Assembly (NCBI GenBank): GCA_035480415.1
Contig: DATIHT010000085.1
Span: 1-15,293 of the forward strand
Length of the DNA: 15,293 nt
Source: DATIHT01 sp035480415
Lineage (GTDB): Bacteria > Patescibacteriota > Microgenomatia > Curtissbacterales > GWA2-41-24
Reading direction: 5' to 3'
Part shown: positions 1 to 5,229 of the stretch, one piece after another
Numbering within the stretch: the stretch's first letter is position 1
How the letters are laid out: each line of letters opens with the position of its first letter
The notes under the pieces: generated by a model
The model's database searches: none
What the model saw: the letters and a program-made list of their open reading frames with translations, nothing else
What the model was told of the DNA's origin: nothing
Translations under genes and position numbers: made by a program

Positions 1-42
1 AGTTTTGAAGATATTCCAACACTTATAAAGAAGGCTATTTAG
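1..42 (+). CDS. 3' end of an upstream gene (partial)
   Basis: Frame 1 is open from the first base and reads SFEDIPTLIKKAI before a TAG at 40-42. The composition is protein-like and the stop lies just before a promoter-like TATAAT at 62-67. The fragment is too short to assign a family. It could also be a chance open stretch, since 13 codons without a stop are common. Confidence 0.4.
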   Translation, partial: SFEDIPTLIKKAI

Positions 43-61
43 GCACACTTGCCAAAAGTAC

Positions 62-67
62 TATAAT
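62..67 (+). promoter_or_regulatory. -10 hexamer for the 86-442 gene
   Basis: A perfect TATAAT lies 18 nt before the ATG at 86, predicting an mRNA leader of about 12 nt. I see no good -35 at the right spacing and no Shine-Dalgarno sequence before the ATG. Confidence 0.5.
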
Positions 68-85
68 ATTCCATCTAACACCGTT

Positions 86-442
86 ATGACTGAGCGACCT
101 TTACCAAAACCTGAACCTATTGCAGTGCAAACATGGGAAGTGGTTCAGGAATTACCAATTCGTACAAATGCCTTCCAATTGCTTGGGGTAGAGGGTACTA
201 ATCCTCCTGCTGAGTGGGTTCAGTTTCGACAGGATATGGACGGATCTAATCTTTACAGAATTGACAGAATAGTTAGATATTTTTTGATAAATACTCCCGA
301 GGTTACCCTTCAATTTATGAATGAGGTGGATATTGATGAATATACAGACACCTATAACAAGCGTAGAAATAAGCTTAGTGAAAGAGACATGGTTTTTTTC
401 AGAGTTGCTTTTCAAGGCAACGGTGTAGAAGAGTTGGATTAG
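86..442 (+). CDS. Hypothetical protein, 118 aa
   Basis: I do not recognise this family. The product is a soluble, acidic, probably mixed alpha/beta protein with no signal peptide and no membrane segment. It begins with a Pro-rich stretch (residues 5-12) and carries a charged region near residues 80-100 (EYTDTYNKRRNKLSERD). Val, Phe and Glu are frequent and there are no Cys residues, so a metal site is unlikely. The start at 86 is supported by a TATAAT at 62-67 and by the lack of a better downstream ATG. No Shine-Dalgarno site is present. It ends 16 bp before the next gene, whose own -10 (445-450) lies in the gap, so the two may be transcribed separately. The antisense ORF over the same bases is read as a shadow. 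Confidence 0.75.
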   Translation: MTERPLPKPEPIAVQTWEVVQELPIRTNAFQLLGVEGTNPPAEWVQFRQDMDGSNLYRIDRIVRYFLINTPEVTLQFMNEVDIDEYTDTYNKRRNKLSERDMVFFRVAFQGNGVEELD

Positions 443-444
443 TG

Positions 445-450
445 TATAAT
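445..450 (+). promoter_or_regulatory. -10 hexamer for the citrate-synthase-family gene
   Basis: A perfect TATAAT lies 8 nt before the ATG at 459. The predicted start point is about 2 nt upstream of the ATG, so the mRNA would be leaderless. There is no Shine-Dalgarno site. The -35 is weak or absent. Confidence 0.55.
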
Positions 451-458
451 TTTTAAAG

Positions 459-1196
459 ATGGCCAAACAATACCGCACCGCAATTACTACCCATGTAGAT
501 GGAGGATTGTATGTTTATGGTCATAATCTGGTTGACCTTGCCGGTTCTGCTTCTTTTGCCAAAACAATCTTTTTAATTCTAAAGGGCGAAATGCCGGACA
601 AAGCTTCGGAGAAAATGCTCGAGGCAATTTTGACAATTGCTATTGACCATGGTGTTGAGCCTGCGTCTGTTGTTGCTGCCAGACATATTTATTCGGGTGG
701 GTCGCCGATTCAAGCTGCTGTTGCCGGGGGAATACTCGCACTTGGAGAGTTCCACGGAGGAGCAATAGAAGCTGCAATGGATAACTTTAAAAAGTATGAA
801 CCGCTGGGTGTTAAAAAGTTAAAAGAAGATTTTGCAAAAAGCGGGGACAGAGTAGCAGGTTTTGGGCACAGACTTTATGATACCGACCCAAGAACCCAAA
901 AACTTATTGAACTTGCCAAAGAAAACGGTTTTTTGGGCAAGTACGTGAAGTTTGCAATTAGTCTCGAGGAAGAACTATCCAAGGGTGGAAAGAAGTTGCC
1001 ACTCAACATCGACGGCATAATAGCAGCATTACTTTTGGAAATGGGATTTAACCCTAAAGTAGGTAAGGGTGTATTTATTATTGCCAGGACACCAGGTTTG
1101 GTCGCACATGTTGTAGAGGAAGCACTTCGAGAAAAACCTGTACGTAGAGTGAGTGAAAAAGACGTTGAATACGACGGCCCGCGCCCGCGAAAGTAG
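459..1196 (+). CDS. Citrate synthase family protein, short form (citryl-CoA lyase-like)
   Basis: The citrate synthase fold is recognisable from its three catalytic residues: His99 in EFHGGA, His137 in GFGHRLY followed by Arg145 in DPR, and Asp185 in NIDG. In the family these residues catalyse condensation or cleavage between acetyl-CoA and oxaloacetate/citryl-CoA. At 245 residues the protein is far shorter than ordinary citrate synthases (about 370-430). It matches the stand-alone lyase-type domain found at the C-terminus of ATP-citrate lyase and in citryl-CoA lyases. The C-terminus, with EKDVEYDGP, looks complete. No other TCA-cycle gene is in the window, so the substrate is uncertain. A -10 box 8 nt upstream supports this start. 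The gene is followed by a repeat-rich 100-bp gap and then ruvC, with which it may be co-transcribed. Confidence 0.85.
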   Translation: MAKQYRTAITTHVDGGLYVYGHNLVDLAGSASFAKTIFLILKGEMPDKASEKMLEAILTIAIDHGVEPASVVAARHIYSGGSPIQAAVAGGILALGEFHGGAIEAAMDNFKKYEPLGVKKLKEDFAKSGDRVAGFGHRLYDTDPRTQKLIELAKENGFLGKYVKFAISLEEELSKGGKKLPLNIDGIIAALLLEMGFNPKVGKGVFIIARTPGLVAHVVEEALREKPVRRVSEKDVEYDGPRPRK

Positions 1197-1198
1197 AT

Positions 1199-1294
1199 GT
1201 AGTAAAAGTTTCAAAGGGGACAAAAGTTTCAGAGGTTTATAAAGAAACCACATTTGCCACTTTTGATACGTTTGATACTTTTGAAACCTTTCAA
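1199..1294. repeat. Inverted array of a 9-nt TCAAAAGTT-type repeat
   Basis: The gap between the citrate-synthase-family gene and ruvC is filled by repeats. The left part (1204-1232) has AAAAGTTTCAAAGGG and ACAAAAGTTTCAGAGG. The right part (about 1251-1294) carries the same unit in the opposite orientation (ACTTTTGATACGTTTGA, TACTTTTGAAACC). The two halves can fold into a long imperfect hairpin centred near 1241 (GGTTT/AAACC at the tip). The 15-mer at 1204-1218 recurs exactly at 1878-1892 inside the ruvC tail. Confidence 0.7.
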
Positions 1295-1296
1295 TT

Positions 1297-1962
1297 ATGA
1301 TAATTTTTGGTATTGACCCGGGAACCGCAACCACCGGTTACGGTGTAATAAAGTCGGATTCCGACAAGCATAAAAACGGATTCGAATTTATAGAATTTGG
1401 TTGTATTACCACCCCTAAAGAACACGAAATGCCTCTAAGACTTTTCAGTATCCAGACCGAGCTGAATAAGCTATTGGTGCAGCATAAACCAGATTGCGTG
1501 GTTGTTGAACAATTGTTTTTTGGAGTAAATTCCAGAACGGCAATGACAGTAGGGCAGGCAAGGGGAATAATCTTGGCAGCAGCTGCTGGGAATAAGATTC
1601 CGGTTTTTGAATACCAGGGACTACATGTAAAAAATGTTTTAACAGGTAGTGGAAAATCGGACAAAAAAGAAATTCAAAAATCGGTTTTAAAATACCTAAA
1701 CAAGCATGAGTTTAGTAAGCCTTTAAGCTTTGGGCTTGGTAAAGGCTTTTTGGACGATGCTGCGGATGCTCTTGCAGTTGCCATATGCCACGTAATAAAG
1801 TCTAACGATGCAGGGCTAATGACAAAAGGAGAGAAGAAGGCGAAGGGGATAGAAGTGTCAAAAGTCTCAAAAGTAACAAAAGTTTCAAAGGGAACAAAGG
1901 TACAATCAAAGAAAGCAAAATCAAGGAACGACCAAACACTTCGTGTTAAGGTCGCACCTTGA
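1297..1962 (+). CDS. ruvC: Crossover junction endodeoxyribonuclease RuvC with repeat-derived C-terminal tail
   Basis: RuvC is the Holliday junction resolvase that makes paired cuts in four-way junctions, working with RuvAB. The RNase H-fold signature is clear: FGIDPGTATTGYGVI with Asp7, then VVVEQLFFGVN with Glu71, then DDAADALAVAICH with Asp154 and Asp157 as the remaining acidic ligands. The core ends near residue 170, the usual family length. Residues 171-221 are an extra basic tail holding a Lys-Val-Ser/Thr repeat (187-202). The last codons are contributed by a 50-nt hairpin element that also includes the stop codon. The start is set by the N-terminal motif. There is no Shine-Dalgarno site and no convincing -10 close by, so co-transcription with the upstream gene is possible. 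Confidence 0.93.
   Translation: MIIFGIDPGTATTGYGVIKSDSDKHKNGFEFIEFGCITTPKEHEMPLRLFSIQTELNKLLVQHKPDCVVVEQLFFGVNSRTAMTVGQARGIILAAAAGNKIPVFEYQGLHVKNVLTGSGKSDKKEIQKSVLKYLNKHEFSKPLSFGLGKGFLDDAADALAVAICHVIKSNDAGLMTKGEKKAKGIEVSKVSKVTKVSKGTKVQSKKAKSRNDQTLRVKVAP
1855..1902 (+). repeat. In-frame 9-nt tandem repeat coding VSK units in ruvC
   Basis: Five degenerate copies of a 9-nt unit (GTN-TCA/ACA-AAA/AAG) code VSKVSKVTKVSKGTKV, residues 187-202 of RuvC. The period is a multiple of three, so expansion keeps the frame. The same unit occurs in the gap before ruvC and inside the M3 peptidase gene. Confidence 0.85.
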
Positions 1963-1966
1963 TTTT
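1917..1966. repeat. 50-nt structured hairpin element, copy 1 (spans the ruvC stop codon)
   Basis: This is an almost complete fold-back. The outer stem is 10 bp (AAAATCAAGG at 1917-1926 with CCTTGATTTT at 1957-1966). An AA/CA internal loop follows, then a 5-bp stem (CGACC 1929-1933 with GGTCG 1950-1954), an A/AA internal loop, a 5-bp stem (AACAC 1935-1939 with GTGTT 1943-1947) and a TTC loop. The ruvC stop (1960-1962) lies in the 3' arm. The terminal A and T runs give it a bidirectional-terminator look, but conserved internal-loop bases shared with the copy at 4511-4560 suggest more than a terminator. Confidence 0.8.
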
Positions 1967-1994
1967 AAATTGATCAAATAAAACTTGGAAGTTT

Positions 1995-2807
1995 ATGAAA
2001 TTGGGCAGCATAATTGGCAAGATAACTTCGTGGGAGATTACCAAGAGACAAAGGTTTATCCTGATGTCTTTTTTCTTGACGGTTTTGCTTTTGACAACGC
2101 AGACAGTTTCGGAAACGTTTAGATACCAGGTAATGGGAATTTTGGTAGCATCTACAATTTTCCTTTCTGTTTTTTCGCTGTGGGGAGAGCTTTCCGGGGT
2201 TAAATATTTCCTCTTGCTTCTGTTACCTGTATATTTTGTTGCCGGGGCATCGCTTTTTTATTTTTTACTGCCGGTAAGGTGGTTAACCAGAGTACCGTTT
2301 GCTTTTTTGTTTGGGATTTCTACGTATCTTTTGATGCTGACTTCGAACATTTATAACGTGGCTGCGATTCGTACAATCGCTCTTTTGCGTGCGGCACACG
2401 CAGTAGGGTTGCTGTTTTCGATAATATCTACATTTTTTCTGGCCAATGTTTTGTTTTCTTTTCATTTGCCGTTTTATTTGGTAACTGCGGGAACTGTTTT
2501 AATTACGATGCCGCTGTATCTGGTAGGGTTGTGGTCTTTTGAACTTGAAGATTTTATTTCCCGCCGTGCTTTTGTTTATGCATTGGTATTTGGAATAATT
2601 ACAGCCCAGGTTTCTTTGGCATTGTCTTTCTGGCCGATTGCGCCAATTAATGGGGCATTGGCGCTTGGGACCATAATGTACGCGCTTTTGGGGCTTGCCC
2701 AGCTTCACTTTGACGATAAGTTAAAAAACAAAGTAGTTTATGAGCATGTGGGAATTGCACTGGTTGTGTTTATTATCATCATTATTTCTACTCGTTGGGG
2801 TGGATAG
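1995..2807 (+). CDS. Polytopic integral membrane protein of unknown function, 270 aa
   Basis: The protein is dominated by hydrophobic segments. I count about eight or nine likely membrane helices, near residues 21-38, 45-63, 69-91, 98-116, 126-154, 158-180, 190-214, 219-238 and 248-266. The short N-terminus and the loops are Lys/Arg-rich (WEITKRQR; HFDDKLKNK), which suggests a cytoplasmic N-terminus. There is no catalytic motif I can name and no transporter signature, so I leave the function open. The gene begins 32 bp after ruvC, separated by the hairpin element at 1917-1966. A GGAAG at 1987-1991 lies only 3 nt before the ATG, too close for a good Shine-Dalgarno site. The next gene starts 35 bp downstream with its own -10. 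Confidence 0.8.
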   Translation: MKLGSIIGKITSWEITKRQRFILMSFFLTVLLLTTQTVSETFRYQVMGILVASTIFLSVFSLWGELSGVKYFLLLLLPVYFVAGASLFYFLLPVRWLTRVPFAFLFGISTYLLMLTSNIYNVAAIRTIALLRAAHAVGLLFSIISTFFLANVLFSFHLPFYLVTAGTVLITMPLYLVGLWSFELEDFISRRAFVYALVFGIITAQVSLALSFWPIAPINGALALGTIMYALLGLAQLHFDDKLKNKVVYEHVGIALVVFIIIIISTRWGG

Positions 2808-2820
2808 TTAAAATCTTCTA

Positions 2821-2833
2821 TATACTGTAAAAT
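2821..2833 (+). promoter_or_regulatory. -10 region for the 2843-4303 gene
   Basis: Two overlapping candidates are present: TATACT (2821-2826) and TAAAAT (2828-2833). The second lies 9 nt before the ATG at 2843, predicting a leader of about 3 nt. No Shine-Dalgarno site is present. Confidence 0.45.
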
Positions 2834-2842
2834 CCTTTTGAA

Positions 2843-4303
2843 ATGCCAGAGTTAGAACCACAACAATCTAGAACAGCGGAAATCGTTGGTGCTTGGATCA
2901 GGAAACAGAGGAGCAGACGGGCTCTCAGCAAAAATGCTGCATCGGTTATCGCAGGAGGTTTTCTGCTAGTTGTTGGCGGTAAAAGATATATAGCTGCAAG
3001 CAGTTATAACGGGGACGAGGACTATGTAAATTCTCAATTCCCAGATAAATATTCTAGTGATGAAAAAGAGGAAGCTGGCGACCTTCTTCAGGATTTAGAT
3101 AGAGAAGCTAAGGATCCTACTCCGAATTGGCGAGAAATTGAACAGCGTTTAAGTTCCGAAAAAGGTCAGCGTGCGCTGGAGGTTTTTGATTACGGGCGAC
3201 AAAAGAGAGATTTACTAGATGAAACTAAAGAAGGAGTTGGTTCACGCATGCTTGAAGGTGTTGCCGCAATGTCGGATGTTTTTGTCGCATGGGGGCTCAT
3301 TGGGAATGGTGCAGTGAGGTTGTTAAGCGGTGCGCCTATTTTGTCTCACCGTGATAGGCTAAATGCTGCAGCTGCCCAATATCAAAAAACTCATAATATT
3401 GTGTCAGACATAAAGCCTGAGCAGTTAGCCGAAGCCTTGTCGTATTTGCCCCCAGTGGGTGCAAAAATTCCTGGTGTAGATAGAGGAAATGGTTGGGAAC
3501 TTTATGACATGAAGTCGGAGCCGACAATGACAATGGAGGAGCAGGTAGAGAATATACTTTCATTGAGGCGAAGTGGTGAATTGGGTGAGCATTATGTTAA
3601 CCAGTTGACGGTGCAAGGACAGCTGCCGGATGAGTTTAAGTATGTTGGGATAGCCTTAATTCTTAACAGTCCTTGGGAGTTGGATTGGGAAAAACCATTT
3701 ATAGAGTACAAGTGGGGGTTAGTTGCACCATTGGTCCATGATGGTGGGGTAACTCAATACATTAACAGCTACTGGGATAATTATGGAAGGACAGATTTTA
3801 TAAGGAGGATTGTGGCTGTAAGGAGTCCGAATCTTGAAGCATTGGAAAGCCTTCCGATTGAAGAAGTAGGTCAACTCTCAGAAGCTGAACTCAATGCGGC
3901 TCGTTTGGAACAATATGAGCGAAGCAGGCTTATGATCGAGGCTAGAGCATATCAGAGACTAGCTCTGGCGCTTCATTGTAAGGTGGGCAGTGCGCCTGGG
4001 AAAATTCCTATGGATGTGCAAACTAAATTGCGTAAGGTTTGGTATGAATTTAGCGATGCAATGAAATTGGTCGTTTTGGAATGCGGGTTACCAGAAATGA
4101 TTGATACCCCATGGTTTTTAAAAGAGGCTAGAACTGTTCCTAATTGGCCTGGTCAGAGATATGAGGCAGATTGGCCGCCAGTTCGAGAACAGTTAGTTGA
4201 GTTAGAAAATGTGAGAAGAAATGATTCAGTTTTGCAGAGAAAAGTGAGAGAACTTTTGGTTAACTCTGCTACAAAAGCTGACACAGCTTTGGGACTACTA
4301 TAA
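2843..4303 (+). CDS. Hypothetical protein, 486 aa, one likely N-terminal membrane segment
   Basis: I do not recognise this family. A basic stretch (residues 18-28, IRKQRSRRALS) precedes a short Gly/Val-rich hydrophobic segment at about 33-47 (AASVIAGGFLLVVGG). This could be a single membrane anchor with the rest of the protein on one side. A second hydrophobic patch lies near 139-165. The remainder is long, hydrophilic and probably helical, with many Glu, Arg and Leu residues and Trp-rich patches such as NSPWELDW and NWPGQRYEADWPP. No nuclease, kinase or peptidase motif is visible. The reading frame is intact and codon use resembles its neighbours. The -10 close to the ATG supports the start. 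It is the last gene before a 0.9-kb gap. Confidence 0.8.
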   Translation: MPELEPQQSRTAEIVGAWIRKQRSRRALSKNAASVIAGGFLLVVGGKRYIAASSYNGDEDYVNSQFPDKYSSDEKEEAGDLLQDLDREAKDPTPNWREIEQRLSSEKGQRALEVFDYGRQKRDLLDETKEGVGSRMLEGVAAMSDVFVAWGLIGNGAVRLLSGAPILSHRDRLNAAAAQYQKTHNIVSDIKPEQLAEALSYLPPVGAKIPGVDRGNGWELYDMKSEPTMTMEEQVENILSLRRSGELGEHYVNQLTVQGQLPDEFKYVGIALILNSPWELDWEKPFIEYKWGLVAPLVHDGGVTQYINSYWDNYGRTDFIRRIVAVRSPNLEALESLPIEEVGQLSEAELNAARLEQYERSRLMIEARAYQRLALALHCKVGSAPGKIPMDVQTKLRKVWYEFSDAMKLVVLECGLPEMIDTPWFLKEARTVPNWPGQRYEADWPPVREQLVELENVRRNDSVLQRKVRELLVNSATKADTALGLL

Positions 4304-4510
4304 ACCTATAGTATTTATCAGAGAAGTGGTACTTTTGGTAATTTTACTCCTAAATCTTGTAAAAAATTTAGCCACAAATTAGCCTTGAAAATAATTCCCG
4401 CAAGTAGGAGGGTAGAGGAGGTGGAGTAGTGGAGCAGGTGATGTAGTCTGATATAGTTATAGTGGCGTGAAAAGGAGAGCGTGAAAGCGTGAAAAAAAGG
4501 ACGGACCTTG
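4304..4510. repeat. Non-coding stretch with purine-rich and GCGTGAAA repeats
   Basis: I see no gene here; two minus-strand open frames (4318-4533, 4368-4598) have low-complexity, non-protein-like sequence. The stretch holds a degenerate GGAG/GTAG purine-rich run at about 4406-4440 and three copies of GCGTGAAA (4465-4472, 4479-4486, 4487-4494). It leads directly into the second hairpin element, just as the VSK repeat leads into the first. Confidence 0.5.
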
Positions 4511-4560
4511 AAAAACGAGGAACGACCAAACATAACATATTAAGGTCGCGCCTCGTATTT
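4511..4560. repeat. 50-nt structured hairpin element, copy 2
   Basis: The fold is the same as at 1917-1966. The outer stem pairs 4511-4520 with 4551-4560 and has one A/A mismatch. An AA/CG internal loop follows, then the identical CGACC/GGTCG stem (4523-4527 with 4544-4548), the A/AA internal loop, and an inner AACAT/ATATT stem with one C/A mismatch. Shared blocks are GGAACGACCAAACA and TTAAGGTCGC. Three base pairs differ from copy 1 at both positions yet still pair: T-A to A-T, A-T to G-C, and C-G to T-A. Confidence 0.8.
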
Positions 4561-4562
4561 AA

Positions 4563-4579
4563 CCGACACTCACTGTCGG
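4563..4579. other. Short hairpin after the second 50-nt element
   Basis: CCGACA (4563-4568) and TGTCGG (4574-4579) form a perfect 6-bp stem with a CTCAC loop. There is no T-run on either side, so a terminator role is not supported. Confidence 0.4.
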
Positions 4580-4589
4580 GTAGAGGTGG

Positions 4590-5117
4590 ACTTTGCACTA
4601 CGTCTTAATTGCGACGCCAAAGAGTTGTGAAACTAGCAGCTGTGAAAAATGAGTGCTAATGGATTCCTATAGTTTTGACCTGTCCGGGGAAGGGGCTATT
4701 TGGGGAGTAATTCGAATTGCAATTCTTTTTTAAAAGTTTCCATCTTTGTTAAAAAAGGGACATATATTCCCTAATTGGGGGCCTGACCTTGATTTATCTT
4801 ATACGTCGCACAATAATACTTTTGCGACGTAAACTGAGGCTAGGCAGGGAAAAGAAGGCTAAAACAGTTTGTTTATATCTCGTCCCTGACTGCTGTAAAT
4901 TCAATTCAATTTACCCCACATTTGGGTTGAATTCTCCGTTGTCTGTGTCCGTCTTTATTTGATACAGTTATCCCCTGTTCTATATTTTTAGTATTTTTTT
5001 GGTAACTGTTTGTTGTTAAACTCAGTGAAGTAACCGACGATTAGACTGCTAGGACAAGAAAAACGCTTTACAGAGGCTTTGGCGGGCTCATAGGTTCGAA
5101 TTTAGCCTGCCAGGACT
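4590..5117 (+). ncRNA. Candidate structured RNA, possibly a divergent tmRNA; unproven
   Basis: No gene is apparent, but the stretch is full of pairing. TACGTCGCA (4802-4810) pairs with TGCGACGTA (4823-4831). CAGGGA (4845-4850) pairs with TCCCTG (4883-4888). GTAAATT (4895-4901) pairs with AATTTAC (4908-4914), and the loop AATTC (4903-4907) can pair with GAATT (4929-4933) as an H-type pseudoknot. The distant segments CTAGCAG (4633-4639) and CTGCTAG can also pair. Near the 3' end a 9-bp stem (TGGCGGGCT/AGCCTGCCA) encloses GGTTCGAAT. Pseudoknots, a T-loop-like motif and a short frame ending NNTFAT-stop at 4830-4832 recall tmRNA. Against this, I find no complementary acceptor stem, no 5-bp T-arm and no usual Ala-Ala tag end. 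Boundaries and strand are approximate. Confidence 0.28.
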
Positions 5118-5154
5118 GGATTTTTGAGCCTGGAGGGTATAAAATTGTTTTTTG

Positions 5155-5212
5155 TCATTCTGAATTTAGTTCAGAATCTGTCCAAAGATCCTGAAACAAG
5201 TTCAGGATGACT
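5155..5212. repeat. REP-like double palindrome
   Basis: Two perfect 8-bp hairpins stand side by side: ATTCTGAA/TTCAGAAT (5158-5178) and ATCCTGAA/TTCAGGAT (5189-5209), each with a 5-nt loop. The whole is bounded by GTCAT and ATGAC (5155-5159, 5208-5212), so the pair forms a larger inverted unit. Palindromes of this GTCATTCTGAA type are dispersed repeats in many bacterial genomes. It ends 17 nt before the peptidase ATG and would fall in its leader if transcription began at the TATAAA at 5140. Confidence 0.7.
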
Positions 5213-5229
5213 TTTTCATTTTAATAACA

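Noticed and set aside
152..478. Minus-strand open frame of 108 codons
   Set aside because: It overlaps the whole 86-442 gene and the promoter of the next gene, and lacks a promoter-like start.
1199..1294. CRISPR array or frameshifted extension of the citrate-synthase-family gene
   Set aside because: The repeat unit is only 9 nt with no spacers. The upstream protein already ends with a normal C-terminus, and the VSK-like frame here is a different frame with no start.
4318..4598. Two overlapping minus-strand open frames in the gene-free region
   Set aside because: They overlap each other in different frames, are low-complexity (Pro/Ser/Leu, His-rich), and run across the repeats and hairpin element.
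5082..5117. tRNA-like T-loop GGTTCGAAT
   Set aside because: The flanking bases do not make a 5-bp T-stem, and no anticodon arm or acceptor stem can be drawn within 80 nt, so no tRNA is called.
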